NCBI GenBank assembly: GCA_964427875.1 | Contig: CAYRVX010000025.1 | Location: forward strand, 4,222 to 68,221 | Reading direction: 5' to 3' | DNA length: 64,000 nucleotides | DNA from: CAYRVX01 sp964427875 | Lineage (GTDB): Bacteria; Planctomycetota; Phycisphaerae; SM23-33 | Part shown: positions 8,297-18,402 of the stretch, in pieces | How positions within the stretch are numbered: the first letter of the stretch is position 1 | Layout of the letters: every line of letters starts with the position of its first letter | Notes under the pieces: model-generated | Seen by the model: only the letters and a program-made list of their open reading frames with translations | What the model was told of the DNA's origin: nothing | Database searches by the model: none | Translations under genes and position numbers: made by a program

Positions 8297-8926
8297 ATGA
8301 CGGCTCGCCGATGCTTGACGATCCTCGCTCTCGCCGCGGCGCTGCTCGCCGGCGCGCTGCTGCCGGCAGGGCTGCGCGGCCAAGAGCCGACGTCCGCCCC
8401 GGCCGCCTCGACGCCGGTGCGCACGGACGCGTCGGACGGCACAGACGGACGGGCCGTCCGGTCGGGAGCAACAGAAGACACGTCTGGAAAGAGGCTCACA
8501 AGGGATGGCGGCGACGGATGGCTCCAGACGCTGGCGGCGCTGGCTGTCGTGATCGTGCTGATCTTCGCCGTCCGAATGCTCCTGAAGCGGTTTGCCGCCT
8601 CGCCGAGCTCGGCTCGTCGCGGCGGCGCGATCGAGGTTCTGGCCCAGGCGAGGCTGGCTTCGCGGCAGCAGGTCTCGCTCGTCCGGCTGGGCAGGCGGCT
8701 GGTGCTGGTGGGCTCCGGCCCGACGGGCATAAGCCCGCTGGCCGAGGTGACCGACCCGGACGAGGCCAAGGAGCTGCTGGCCGCCGTTCGATCGGGCGGG
8801 TCCGGCACGTTCGCCGGCATCTTTGCCCGCCGCAACAGGCACGCCGCGGACGGCTCCACCGGCGAGTCGAGCGAGAAGGGCGACGGCGAGTCATCGTCGA
8901 AGGGCTCGCAAGGGACAGGCACATGA
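8297..8926 (+). CDS. fliO: Flagellar biosynthesis protein FliO
   Basis: The 209-residue protein has a signal peptide or first membrane helix (about 7-27), a low-complexity periplasmic segment, a transmembrane helix (TLAALAVVIVLIFAVRMLLK, about 77-96), and the FliO cytoplasmic domain (IEVLAQARLASRQQVSLVRLGRRLVLVGSG). FliO assists assembly of the FliP ring of the export gate. The start ATG immediately follows the stop of the SpoA gene. It overlaps fliP by ATGA. Confidence 0.85.
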   Translation: MTARRCLTILALAAALLAGALLPAGLRGQEPTSAPAASTPVRTDASDGTDGRAVRSGATEDTSGKRLTRDGGDGWLQTLAALAVVIVLIFAVRMLLKRFAASPSSARRGGAIEVLAQARLASRQQVSLVRLGRRLVLVGSGPTGISPLAEVTDPDEAKELLAAVRSGGSGTFAGIFARRNRHAADGSTGESSEKGDGESSSKGSQGTGT

Positions 8927-9711
8927 TCGTGCGTGGGATGGCGTTACTGGCGGTGCTGATGGCGGCGAGCCCGGCCTCTGCGGGCGGGCCGTCGAGCGCG
9001 ACGGCACCGGCCACGGCGCCCGCCGCACGCAATGTCACGGACCTCCTGCCCAGCGCGGGCACGCCCGCCGGGGCATCCGCCACGCTGCAATGGGTCGTGC
9101 TGATCACGGTGTTGGCCCTGGCCCCGGCCATCCTCGTGATGGTGACGTGCTTTACACGGATCGTGGTGGTGCTCGGCCTGCTGCGGCAGGCCTTGGCGAC
9201 GCAGCAGGTGCCGCCGAACCAGGTGCTCTTCGGCCTGGCGCTGCTGATGACGGTGGCGGTGATGGCCCCCACGTACCGCGAGGTCCATCGCGAGGCCCTC
9301 TCGCCCTACCTGGCGGGCCGGCTGGGGCGTGAGGAGGCCTTTGCGGCCGGCGAGAAACGCGTGCGGGACTTCATGATCCGCCAGATCGAGGCCGGCGGCA
9401 ACACGGACGACGTGTACCTGTTCCTCGACGAGCGGACCGCCGCCCGCGCCGACCTGACCTGGGGCGACGTGCCGACGCTCTCGCTGATCCCTTCGTTCGT
9501 GGTCAGCGAGCTGAAGATCGCGTTCTACATGGGTTTTCGAATCTACCTGCCGTTCCTGGTCATCGACATGCTGGTCGGGGCGGTGCTGATCTCGATGGGC
9601 ATGCTGATGCTGCCGCCGGTGCTGATCTCGCTGCCGTTCAAGCTGCTGCTGTTCGTGCTGGCCGACGGGTGGCACCTGGTGGTTGGCACGCTGATGAGCA
9701 GCTTCGGCTGA
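8923..9711 (+). CDS. fliP: Flagellar export gate protein FliP
   Basis: The 262-residue inner-membrane protein has a cleavable signal peptide, the conserved helix ILVMVTCFTRIVVVLGLLRQAL, the periplasmic loop ending in IPSFVVSELKIAFYMGFRIYLPFLVID, and the last helices MLMLPPVLISLPFKLLLFVL. FliP forms a pentamer with FliQ and FliR as the export channel. The frame is open upstream, but the ATG at 8923 overlaps the fliO stop and begins the signal peptide, so it is preferred. Confidence 0.95.
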   Translation: MIVRGMALLAVLMAASPASAGGPSSATAPATAPAARNVTDLLPSAGTPAGASATLQWVVLITVLALAPAILVMVTCFTRIVVVLGLLRQALATQQVPPNQVLFGLALLMTVAVMAPTYREVHREALSPYLAGRLGREEAFAAGEKRVRDFMIRQIEAGGNTDDVYLFLDERTAARADLTWGDVPTLSLIPSFVVSELKIAFYMGFRIYLPFLVIDMLVGAVLISMGMLMLPPVLISLPFKLLLFVLADGWHLVVGTLMSSFG

Positions 9712-9727
9712 TGGACCAGGAGGCGTT

Positions 9728-9985
9728 GTGGAAACATACGAGGCGATCGATCTCGGGCGGCGGGCGGTGATGCTCATCCTCATCGTCGGCGCGCCGGTGC
9801 TTCTGACGGCGCTGGTGGTCGGCCTGGTCGTCAGCGTTCTTCAGGCCGTCACGCAGGTGCAGGAGCAGACGTTGAGTTTCGTGCCGAAGATCCTCGCCAT
9901 GCTGGTGGCGGTCGCGATTACCGGGTCGTGGATGTTGGAGAAGCTGCTCGAGTTCGGCCGGGAGATGTTCGGCCAACTGCCGTAG
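9728..9985 (+). CDS. fliQ: Flagellar export gate protein FliQ
   Basis: This 85-residue protein has two membrane helices with the family signature ALVVGLVVSVLQAVTQVQEQ and LSFVPKILA. It is part of the FliPQR channel. It starts with GTG at 9728, 16 bp after fliP, preceded by AGGAGG at 9718. Confidence 0.93.
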   Translation: METYEAIDLGRRAVMLILIVGAPVLLTALVVGLVVSVLQAVTQVQEQTLSFVPKILAMLVAVAITGSWMLEKLLEFGREMFGQLP

Positions 9986-10006
9986 CCGCCAAAAAAGGAC
10001 TGACGA

Positions 10007-10783
10007 ATGCTCGCCGTTGATCCGGCAATGACCTGGGCTGCGACGCTGCTGCTCGTGACCGTTCGGGTCGTGGGCATGATGCTGTTCGCCCCGGTGTTCA
10101 GCAACACGGCGGTGCCGGTGAAGCTGCGGGTCGTGGTCGGCGCGGCGATGGGGCTGGCGGTTGCGGGCCGGCTGACGGCCCCCGTGCCCCTGCCACCGGG
10201 CTGGCTCGACCTGGCGATGGCCGCCGGCTGTGAGCTCCTGATCGGCGGGGCGATCGGGTACGCGGCGCGGCTGATCTTCACCGGCGTGGAGCTGGGCGCG
10301 TTTCACATAAGCAGCCAGATGGGCCTGGCGCTGGGCGACCTGATGAACCCGCTGATGTCGGGCTCGCCCCAGGCGGCCAGCGGCCTGTTCCGCATGCTCG
10401 CCGTGGTGGTCTTCCTGGCCATCGGCGGGCACCGCGCACTGGTCGGCGGCCTGCTGGAGACGTTCGACACCGTCCCGCCGGCCGGCTTCGCCGCGCCCGG
10501 CGCGGTGCTCGACACGACGGTCGCCATGTTGGGCGCCAGCTTCGTGCTCGCGCTGAAGGTGGCCGCCCCCGTGCTGATCGCCATGCTCGTGGCGATGGTC
10601 GCGCTGGGCATGCTGCACAGGACGATGCCGCAGTGCAATCTGCTTTCGATGGGCCTGCCGGTCCGGGCGATGCTGGGCCTGCTGGTGGTGGCGTGCTCGC
10701 TGGGCGTGTTGGCCCCGCTCGTGGAAGCGGCGACGGCCCGGCTGAGCCGGAACATCCAGATGCTGACGGCGGCGGTGAGGTAG
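10007..10783 (+). CDS. fliR: Flagellar export gate protein FliR
   Basis: The 258-residue protein has about six membrane helices. Conserved FliR features are VRVVGMMLFAPVFSNTAVPVK near the N-terminus, GAFHISSQMGLALGDLMNP in the middle and a C-terminal helix pair. It completes the FliPQR export gate. It lies 21 bp after fliQ and 3 bp before flhB; the order fliP-Q-R-flhB-flhA is the classical one. Confidence 0.93.
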   Translation: MLAVDPAMTWAATLLLVTVRVVGMMLFAPVFSNTAVPVKLRVVVGAAMGLAVAGRLTAPVPLPPGWLDLAMAAGCELLIGGAIGYAARLIFTGVELGAFHISSQMGLALGDLMNPLMSGSPQAASGLFRMLAVVVFLAIGGHRALVGGLLETFDTVPPAGFAAPGAVLDTTVAMLGASFVLALKVAAPVLIAMLVAMVALGMLHRTMPQCNLLSMGLPVRAMLGLLVVACSLGVLAPLVEAATARLSRNIQMLTAAVR

Positions 10784-10786
10784 TCC

Positions 10787-11875
10787 ATGGCCAGGTACCG
10801 CGAGGACGAATCGGGCGAACGGACGCGGCAGCCGACCTCGCTGCGGCTGGCGGAGGCGCGGCGGCGCGGGCGCGTGCCTCGCAGCGCCGAGCTGACTTCC
10901 GCGGCGGCGGCGCTGGGCTGCCTGCTCGTCCTGGCCCTCATCGGCCCGGGATTGCTCGGCGAGATGACGAAGATGACCGCGACGTTGCTGGACGGCCGAT
11001 CGGCCGGCATCAACGCCTCCGGCGGCGAGCTGAAGGAGCTGGCCCTGCGTGGCGCGGGCCCTTCGCTGGCCATGGTCTGCGGCCTGCTGGTCGGATCGGC
11101 TGGGCTGGCGGCGCTGGTCGGCCTGGTGCAGGTCGGGCCGATCGTGGCCACCGACCGCATCCGTCCCGATCCGGCGCGGATCAGCCCCCGGGCGGGCCTC
11201 GAAAGGCTGCTGTCACTGCGGACACTGGTGAGAGGCTGCCTGGCGCTTGCGAAGCTGGCCGCCGTCGCGGCGGTGGGGTACTGGGCCGTGCGGCCGGCAC
11301 TGCCGCGGCTGGCGGCCGCGAGCGGGCTGGACGCGTGGCACCTGGCCGCGGAGGCCGGCAACCTGGCCGGCGGCGTGGCCGTCCGAGTCGGGCTTTGCCT
11401 GCTGGCCCTGGCGGCCGTGGACTTCCTCTACCAACGCTGGCAGCACCGCCAGGACCTTCGGATGACACCACGCCAGTGGGCCGAAGACCTCAGGACCATG
11501 GAAGGCGACTGGCGCGTCCGCCGCCGCCGCCGCGAGATCGCCCGGCAGTTGGGCGACTGGCGAGCCGCCCGCCAAGTGCCGTCGGCGTCTCTGGTGGTGT
11601 TCAATCCCCACGGCTGTGCCGTGGCCGTGCGGTACGCCGAGACCGACGCGGCCCCGGTTGTAGTGGCCAGGGGCGCCGGCTTCTCGGCGCTGCGGATTCG
11701 TCGCACGGCCGAGGCGGCCGGCGTGCCGGCCGTCGCCGCCGCCTCCGCCGCCCGGGAAATCCACAGACGCTGCCGCAGCGGGGACGAGATCCCCGAGGCG
11801 CTCTACGAAGCCGTCGCGAACCTGCTGGCTGACTGCCGCAAGGACCCGGGCGATTCGAGCGAGAATCATGGCTGA
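10787..11875 (+). CDS. flhB: Flagellar export switch protein FlhB (NPHG variant)
   Basis: This 362-residue protein has four membrane helices after an N-terminal amphipathic segment (SLRLAEARRRGRVPRSAEL) and a cytoplasmic autoprocessing domain. FlhB normally cleaves itself between Asn and Pro of an NPTH motif to switch export specificity from rod/hook to filament. Here the motif reads N273-P274-H275-G276 within VVFNPHGCAVAVRY. The scissile Asn-Pro is kept but Thr-His is replaced. The rest of the domain (APVVVARGAG, VPAVAAASAAREIHRRCRSGDEIPEALY) is normal. It overlaps flhA by 8 bp. Confidence 0.93.
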   Translation: MARYREDESGERTRQPTSLRLAEARRRGRVPRSAELTSAAAALGCLLVLALIGPGLLGEMTKMTATLLDGRSAGINASGGELKELALRGAGPSLAMVCGLLVGSAGLAALVGLVQVGPIVATDRIRPDPARISPRAGLERLLSLRTLVRGCLALAKLAAVAAVGYWAVRPALPRLAAASGLDAWHLAAEAGNLAGGVAVRVGLCLLALAAVDFLYQRWQHRQDLRMTPRQWAEDLRTMEGDWRVRRRRREIARQLGDWRAARQVPSASLVVFNPHGCAVAVRYAETDAAPVVVARGAGFSALRIRRTAEAAGVPAVAAASAAREIHRRCRSGDEIPEALYEAVANLLADCRKDPGDSSENHG

Positions 11876-13985
11876 CGAGGCACGGACATTCAGCGCGGTG
11901 GCGCGGGCGATCGGTCGCCACCGCGGCCTGCTGCTGCCCATCGGTGCGGCCGCGCTCATCTTCGCCGTCCTCGTGCCCCTCCCGCCCGGGCTGGTGGACG
12001 TGCTCCTGGCCGCCAATATCACGATCTCCGCCATCATCCTCCTGACGGCCATCTATGTCCCCAGCCCGCTGGACTTCAGCGTCTTGCCCTCCGTGCTGCT
12101 GGGGGCGACGCTGTTTCGGCTGGTGCTGAACGTGGCGACGACGCGTCTGATCCTGACGGCCGGGGCCGACGGGCGGACCGTCGCGGAGGCCCAGGCGGCC
12201 GCCGGTCAGGTGATCTGGGCCTTCAGCGACTTCGTCAGTCGCGGCTCGCTGACGGTGGGCGTGATCCTGTTCGCCATCATCGTGGTCATCCAGTTCGTGG
12301 TGGTCACGAAGGGCGCCGCGCGGATCAGCGAGGTGGCCGCTCGCTTCGTGCTCGACGCCATGCCGGGCAAGCAGATGGCCATCGACGCCGACCTCGCCGC
12401 CGGGCTCGTCTCGCAGGACGAGGCCCGGTCGCGGCGAACGAGAATCGCGCGCGAGGCCGACCTCTACGGCGCGATGGACGGGGCGTCGAAGTTCCTCCGC
12501 GGCGACGCGGTCGCGGCCGTGCTCATCACACTCATCAACATCCTCGGCGGACTGTACGTCGGGATGGTGCAGTATGGCTGGGACCTCTCGCGGACGGCGT
12601 CGCTGTTCACCCGCCTGACGATAGGCGACGGGCTGGTGACGCAGATACCGGCCTTCCTGGTGGCGATCTCCGCGGCGCTGATCGTCACGCGCTCGACGGC
12701 CCGCAGCAACCTGAGCGAAGAGGTCATCTCGCAGCTCGTCTCGCGCCCGATCGTGCTGGTGATCACGGCCGTCTTCCTGGCACTGCTGGCATTGACGTCG
12801 CTGCCGAAGGTGCCCCTGTTGACGCTCGGCGTCGGCTGCGTCGTGCTGGCGGCGGTCCTCTCGCGGCGAAAGGCCCTCGCCGCGGCCGGCGCGGAAACCG
12901 CCGGGGAGGGGGCATCCGAGGCCCCCGAGCGCGAGGATGGCCGGGCCCAGCACGTCGAGCATCTGCTCGGCGTCGATCCGATCCGGATCGAGCTGGGCTA
13001 CGCGCTGGTCCGGCTGGTCGATCCGGCCCAGGGGGGCCAACTGCTCCGGCGGATTGCCGCCCTTCGCCGCCAGATGGCGCTGGATCTGGGCCTGGTCGTG
13101 CCCCCGATCCGTATTCGGGACAATCTGGGGCTCGACGCGCGCGGGTACGTGGTCAAGGTCCGCGGCGCGAAGGTCGCCTCCGGGCGGCTTTACCCCAAGC
13201 AGTTGCTGGCCGTCGCCGGGGACCGCGCGGTGGGGAAGCTGCTCGGGCGGGATGCCACCGAGCCGGCGTTCGGCACGCCCGCCGTGTGGATCAGCCCGTC
13301 GCAGCGCCCTCAGGCCGAACGCATGAACTACACCGTCGTCGAGCCGTCCGGCGTCGTGGCCACGCACCTGGGGGAGGTCGTTCGCCGGCACGCCCACGAG
13401 CTCCTGTCGCGCGAGCGGGTGGTCATGCTGCTGGACAACCTGAAATCCTCCGCGGCGAACCTCGTCGAGGAGGTCAGGGAAAAGCTCAACGTCGGACAGG
13501 TCCGCAAGGTCCTCCAGAACCTCCTCCGCGAGCGCGTGCCCATCCGCGACCTGGAGGTGATCCTCGAGGCCCTCTGCGAGGGCGCCGAGACGACCGACGA
13601 GGTCGAACTGCTCACCGAGCACGTCCGCCAGCGGATGGGTCGAATCCTCTCCCAGCGGTACTGCGACGAAGAAGGCAAGCTCTGGTGCGTCTCGCTCGAT
13701 GCGAACCTGGAGGAGACGATCCACTCCCACATGGCCTTGGCCTCTCGTCCGTCGGCTGCAACCATCCCGCCCGAGCTGGGCAGGAAGGTCGCCCGCGCCG
13801 TCACCGAAGCGCTGGGACCCCTCCGCAGGCAAGGCCGCCGTCCGGTCGTGATCTGTAGCCCGGAGATCAGGCCGGCCATGAAACAGCTCATCTCCCCCTC
13901 GCTGCCGCAGGCAGCCGTGCTGGGGTACAACGAGATCGATTCCGCCGAAGTCCAGTCCATAGAAAGCGTGGGTATCGAGTCATGA
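11868..13985 (+). CDS. flhA: Flagellar export gate protein FlhA
   Basis: The 705-residue protein has an N-terminal half with about eight membrane helices and the FHIPEP signature loop (ARFVLDAMPGKQMAIDADLA, then EADLYGAMDGASKFLRGD). The C-terminal cytoplasmic domain forms the nonameric export ring that receives substrate-chaperone complexes. Length and motifs are typical. It overlaps flhF by ATGA. Confidence 0.97.
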   Translation: MADEARTFSAVARAIGRHRGLLLPIGAAALIFAVLVPLPPGLVDVLLAANITISAIILLTAIYVPSPLDFSVLPSVLLGATLFRLVLNVATTRLILTAGADGRTVAEAQAAAGQVIWAFSDFVSRGSLTVGVILFAIIVVIQFVVVTKGAARISEVAARFVLDAMPGKQMAIDADLAAGLVSQDEARSRRTRIAREADLYGAMDGASKFLRGDAVAAVLITLINILGGLYVGMVQYGWDLSRTASLFTRLTIGDGLVTQIPAFLVAISAALIVTRSTARSNLSEEVISQLVSRPIVLVITAVFLALLALTSLPKVPLLTLGVGCVVLAAVLSRRKALAAAGAETAGEGASEAPEREDGRAQHVEHLLGVDPIRIELGYALVRLVDPAQGGQLLRRIAALRRQMALDLGLVVPPIRIRDNLGLDARGYVVKVRGAKVASGRLYPKQLLAVAGDRAVGKLLGRDATEPAFGTPAVWISPSQRPQAERMNYTVVEPSGVVATHLGEVVRRHAHELLSRERVVMLLDNLKSSAANLVEEVREKLNVGQVRKVLQNLLRERVPIRDLEVILEALCEGAETTDEVELLTEHVRQRMGRILSQRYCDEEGKLWCVSLDANLEETIHSHMALASRPSAATIPPELGRKVARAVTEALGPLRRQGRRPVVICSPEIRPAMKQLISPSLPQAAVLGYNEIDSAEVQSIESVGIES

Positions 13986-15206
13986 CACTGAAAACCTACG
14001 AAGCGCCTACAATGGGAGAGGTCCTTGCGGAGGTAAAGCGAGACCTCGGACGTGACGCCGTGATCCTGCACATGCGAAGTTCCCGGAAAGGCGGGCTGTT
14101 GGGCCTGTGGGGCCGCAGCGTCTGGGAGGTGACCGCCTCGTCCAACGTCAACGTCCCCCAGCGCATCGCCGAGGGCAAGTACGTGCCCGAGCCGCGCGCG
14201 GAGGAAGCTGCCGCGGGCGGGGGTCCCGACGGCAAGAGACCGCTTCGCGCCCCGGCCGGGCACGCCGAGACGCCGCCCGAGCAGCCCGAGCCCCAGGCCC
14301 CCCGGGTCCTGACCGGCCAGGTCGCAGACATTCATCGCATGATCGAGATGCTTCTGGCCCGGACGGCGACCGAGAGCGGGCACGAGGCGGCCGTTCCGCC
14401 GGAGCTTCAGGAGCTCCAGGTACACCTCGTCGGCCAGGACGTCCGCGACGAGACCGTCTCGGAGTTTGTCCGGCAGTTGTGCCTGGACCTGACGGGCCAG
14501 CAGCTCAGCGACCGGGAGCTTGTCCGCCAGGCGCTTCGGAAGATGCTGGCGTCGCGGATTCGCACGGCCGGCGACGAGGCGCAGGGCGATTCGGCCCGGA
14601 CCGGGCGGGCCCGCGTGATCGCCCTGATCGGACCGACCGGCGTGGGAAAGACCACCACGATCGCCAAGCTCGCCGCAAACTACAAGCTCCGCGGCAGAAA
14701 GAAGGTCGGCCTGATCACCATCGACACGTATCGGATCGCCGCGGTGGACCAGTTGCGGACCTACGCCGACATCATCGAGGTGCCGCTGAAGGCGGTGCTG
14801 ACCGCCGGCGAGCTGCACCAGGCCATCCGCGACATGCGCGACCTCGACATCGTGCTGATCGACACCGCCGGTCGCAGCCAGAACAACCATCTTCGCCTGA
14901 ACCAACTGCGGAGTTTCATCGCGGCGGCCCGGCCGGATGAGGTCCACCTTGTCGTCTCGGCCACCGGCAACGGGACCTGCACGCGGCGGGTGCTCGATCG
15001 CTTCCTGCCGTTGGGCGCGAACCGCTTGATCGTCTCGAAGCTGGACGAGGCGGGAACCTTCGGTGTGTTCCTGAACGTCTCCAGCGCCACGGGGCGGCCG
15101 ATCAGCTACGTTACCACCGGCCAGGACGTGCCCGACGACATCTGCCCGGCGGACGCCGACGCCCTGGCCGAGTGCATTCTCGCCGGACGTTTCGGAGAGG
15201 AGATCG

Positions 15207-15217
<11 letters not shown>
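13982..15217 (+). CDS. flhF: Flagellar placement GTPase FlhF
   Basis: This 411-residue SRP-family GTPase has an N-terminal B domain, a proline/glutamate-rich linker (about 75-110), an N domain and a G domain with P-loop GPTGVGKTTTIAKLAA. GLITIDTYRIAAVDQL and DIVLIDTAGRSQNN are also typical. FlhF marks where, and with FlhG how many, flagella are built. It overlaps flhA by 4 bp and flhG by 11 bp, so translation is probably coupled. Confidence 0.95.
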
Positions 15218-16055
<838 letters not shown>

Positions 16056-16072
16056 AAGGAGAAGCAGAAAGG

Positions 16073-16141
16073 ATGAAAAATACGATGTTGAAATCGACTA
16101 TGAGGCCTAAAGAACATAAGAAATCTGACGAAAATAAGTAG
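16073..16141 (+). CDS. Possible 22-residue leader peptide ORF (AT-rich)
   Basis: An ATG preceded by AGAAAGG opens 22 codons (MKNTMLKSTMRPKEHKKSDE then NK) and stops at TAG. The stretch is markedly AT-richer than its surroundings. It overlaps the candidate sigma-28 promoter at 16108-16134, so it may only look like a gene because promoter DNA is AT-rich. It resembles no known family. Confidence 0.2.
   Translation: MKNTMLKSTMRPKEHKKSDENK
16108..16134 (+). promoter_or_regulatory. Candidate sigma-28 (FliA-type) promoter before the sigma factor gene
   Basis: TAAAGAAC (16108-16115), an exact 11-bp spacer, then GACGAAAA (16127-16134). Against the sigma-28 consensus TAAAGTTT-N11-GCCGATAA this is 5/8 and 6/8 with the correct spacing. 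It lies 180 bp upstream of the fliA-like gene in the only gap of more than 200 bp in this part of the cluster. Autoregulation of the sigma factor is inferred. Confidence 0.5.
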
Positions 16142-16315
16142 GATGAGCGCTCTATCAGGGTCGAACAAGGCGACGCGGCTTCCTCTCGGGAGCATGACGG
16201 CGTTTCCGGACGCCGTGGCGGTCGCCGACCGGCTTCACGGAACGACTTTATGCGCCACGCCCAGCGGCCGGGTCCCCAGGGCCGTGGGGGGGTCAGCAGG
16301 AAGGAGCCAGAGGAC

Positions 16316-17107
16316 ATGAAAACGAGGCGCACGAAGGCCACCCAGGAGGAGTTGAACGCGCTGTGGAACCGGTTCTTCTCCGAGAAGGATGAAGAGGTCC
16401 GCAATCGGCTCATCGAGAACTTCCTGCCGATTGTAAAGTACACCGCCGAGCGGCTCTACGCCAAGCTGCCGGACGAAGTGGACGTCGAGGACCTGATCTC
16501 GGCAGGCATCTTCGGGCTCGTGGACGCCGTCAACGCCTTCGACCCGGGCAGGGGCGTGAAATTCGAGACGTACTGCGCCCCTCGCATCCGCGGTGCGATC
16601 CTTGATGAGCTGCGCTCGATGGACTGGGTGCCCAGGCTCGTCCGCAGCCGGGCTCACAAGCTGAAGGAGGCCATGCAGCGCCTGGAGGCCGAGCTCGGCC
16701 GCAAACCCACCGATCGAGAGCTCGCCAAGACCATGCGCCTGAAGATGAGCGACTTCCGTAAGCTCCAGCGCGACGCCCACGCCGTCGGGCTCGTATCCCT
16801 CAGCCGCAAGTGGTTCGAGACCGACTCCAACAAGGACGTCCGCGAGATCGACGTGCTGGAGGACAAGCGCGGCGACGACCCGTTCCGCGCGGTTCAACGA
16901 AAGGACCTGAAGGACCTGGTCACTCGCGGCCTGAGCCGCGCCGAGCGCCTGATCATCATCCTGTATTACTTCGAGGAGATGACGATGCGCGAGATCGGCG
17001 AGACGCTGGACCTCTCCGAGAGCCGGGTTAGCCAGATGCACTCGGCGGTCCTGTCGCGTCTGCGCCATCAGTTGGAGAGGAGGCAGAAGGAGCTCCAGAC
17101 GGCCTGA
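16316..17107 (+). CDS. fliA: RNA polymerase sigma factor, FliA/WhiG family (sigma-28)
   Basis: The 263-residue sigma-70 family factor lacks region 1 and has region 2 (ENFLPIVKYTAERLYAKLPDEV, DLISAGIFGLVDAVNAFDPG, FETYCAPRIRGAILDELRSM), region 3 (RSRAHKLKEAMQRLEAELGR) and region 4 (LSRAERLIIILYYFEEMTM, IGETLDLSESRVSQMHSAVL). The sequence DELRSMDWVPR is typical of FliA/WhiG. It should direct RNA polymerase to late flagellar promoters. The start at 16316 has AAGGAG 9 bp upstream; the frame continues 22 codons further up without a good ribosome site. No anti-sigma FlgM is in the window. Confidence 0.92.
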   Translation: MKTRRTKATQEELNALWNRFFSEKDEEVRNRLIENFLPIVKYTAERLYAKLPDEVDVEDLISAGIFGLVDAVNAFDPGRGVKFETYCAPRIRGAILDELRSMDWVPRLVRSRAHKLKEAMQRLEAELGRKPTDRELAKTMRLKMSDFRKLQRDAHAVGLVSLSRKWFETDSNKDVREIDVLEDKRGDDPFRAVQRKDLKDLVTRGLSRAERLIIILYYFEEMTMREIGETLDLSESRVSQMHSAVLSRLRHQLERRQKELQTA

Positions 17108-17111
17108 GGCC

Positions 17112-17126
17112 CCCGGCGGCGCCGGG
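17112..17126. terminator. Hairpin between convergent fliA and macB-like genes
   Basis: CCCGGC-GGC-GCCGGG lies in the 23-bp gap between two convergent stop codons. The stem is strong and symmetric, so it could serve both strands, but there is no T-tract. Confidence 0.4.
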
Positions 17127-17130
17127 AGGC

Positions 17131-18402
17131 TCACTCGTGCCGCAGCGCGACGATGGGGTCGAGTCGCGCGGCGCGGAAGGCGGGGTAGAGCCCGGCGATG
17201 AGCCCCACGGCGATGGCCATCCCCAGCGGCAGAAGCAGCGTCGTTGGTGAGACGATGGTCGTCAGTCCCAGCACCCACTCGACAAGATACGGCACGAGCA
17301 GGCCGATGCCGATCCCCAGCAGCCCCCCCACGGTGGTGAGCGTGACGGACTCGACGAGGAACTGCGTGATGATGTCTCGCCGCTTTGCGCCCAAGGCCCG
17401 TCGCACGCCGATCTCCCGCGTCCGCTCGGTGACGCTGGCGAGCATGATGTTCATGATGCCGATCCCCCCGACGACCAGCGAGATCGAGGCGATGATCAGG
17501 AACATCATGTTCCACAGCCGCTGCTGCTTCTTTCGCTGCTCGATGAGCTCCAGCGGGACGGTGATCTCGTAGTCCTCCTCTTCGTGGTATCGCCTCAGGA
17601 GGTGGCGGGCGATGTTGGCCCCGTTGAGGACGGCCTCGTCGCCGTTCATCTGGAGGATGGCCTGGCTGACCTCGACGAGCTCGAAGGTGCTGGATCCCAA
17701 GGTCCGCATGACGGTGTACTCGCCGAATCGTGTGCGGTCGGTCGTGACGGGGATGATCACGTGGTTGCCGACGTCGCCCCCGCTGCCGGCCAGGGCACGC
17801 GGCAGGCGGGCCAGCACGCCCACCACGACGAACGGCTCGTTCTCCAGCCGCAGCGTCTTGCCCAGCGGGTCCTCGTAGGTGAACATCCGCCGGGCGAACG
17901 ACCGGGTGATGACGCAGTAGGGCTTGTTCCGCAGGAGGTCGGCGGCGGAGAGGAACCGTCCCGCCGTCAGCTCCGTCCGCGCGACCCGGACGTAGGTCGG
18001 CTCGGTGGCCAGGACGGAGGCCGTCATGTTCCGCCCCGGGCGGTAGGCGTACTTCGTCGTGCGGTGCACCGTTACGCATCTCCGGACGTGCGGGATGTTG
18101 TCCCGCAGGCGGGCCACGTCGGCGTGCTTGAGGCCGTAGGAAAGGACCCCGCGCGTCTGCCCGGTAGCCTTCGACTCGCCCGTCGCCGGCTTGACCGACT
18201 CGATGATGATGTTGTCGCTGCCCAGCTCGCGAAGGTACTGCTGCGATTCCCAACTGAAGCCCTCGTTGATCGCCAGCATGGCGATCACGCTCCAGACTGC
18301 GAAGACGATGCCCAGGGCCGTCAGGGCCGAGCGGGCCAGATGGACGAACAGGCTGTGCAGCCCGAGCCCCACGATGTCGGCGGCTTTGTAGATGGCCTTC
18401 AT
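17131..18402 (-). CDS. MacB/FtsX-type ABC transporter permease
   Basis: The 423-residue inner-membrane protein has one N-terminal helix (LTALGIVFAVWSVIAMLAIN), a large periplasmic MacB-PCD domain (about 45-290), and three C-terminal helices of the FtsX domain (GGIGIMNIMLASVTERTREI; GVRRALGAKRRDI). MacB-type permeases are mechanotransmission pumps that act with an ATPase, a HlyD adaptor and TolC. All four are encoded here in order tolC, adaptor, ATPase, permease. It overlaps the ATPase gene by 4 bp. Confidence 0.9.
   Translation of the reverse strand: MKAIYKAADIVGLGLHSLFVHLARSALTALGIVFAVWSVIAMLAINEGFSWESQQYLRELGSDNIIIESVKPATGESKATGQTRGVLSYGLKHADVARLRDNIPHVRRCVTVHRTTKYAYRPGRNMTASVLATEPTYVRVARTELTAGRFLSAADLLRNKPYCVITRSFARRMFTYEDPLGKTLRLENEPFVVVGVLARLPRALAGSGGDVGNHVIIPVTTDRTRFGEYTVMRTLGSSTFELVEVSQAILQMNGDEAVLNGANIARHLLRRYHEEEDYEITVPLELIEQRKKQQRLWNMMFLIIASISLVVGGIGIMNIMLASVTERTREIGVRRALGAKRRDIITQFLVESVTLTTVGGLLGIGIGLLVPYLVEWVLGLTTIVSPTTLLLPLGMAIAVGLIAGLYPAFRAARLDPIVALRHE

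Noticed and set aside
11601..13832. Long reverse frame opposite flhB/flhA (and a similar one at 13328-15394)
   Set aside because: Antisense shadows of conserved flagellar genes, rich in Arg/Gly/His without any recognisable motif.
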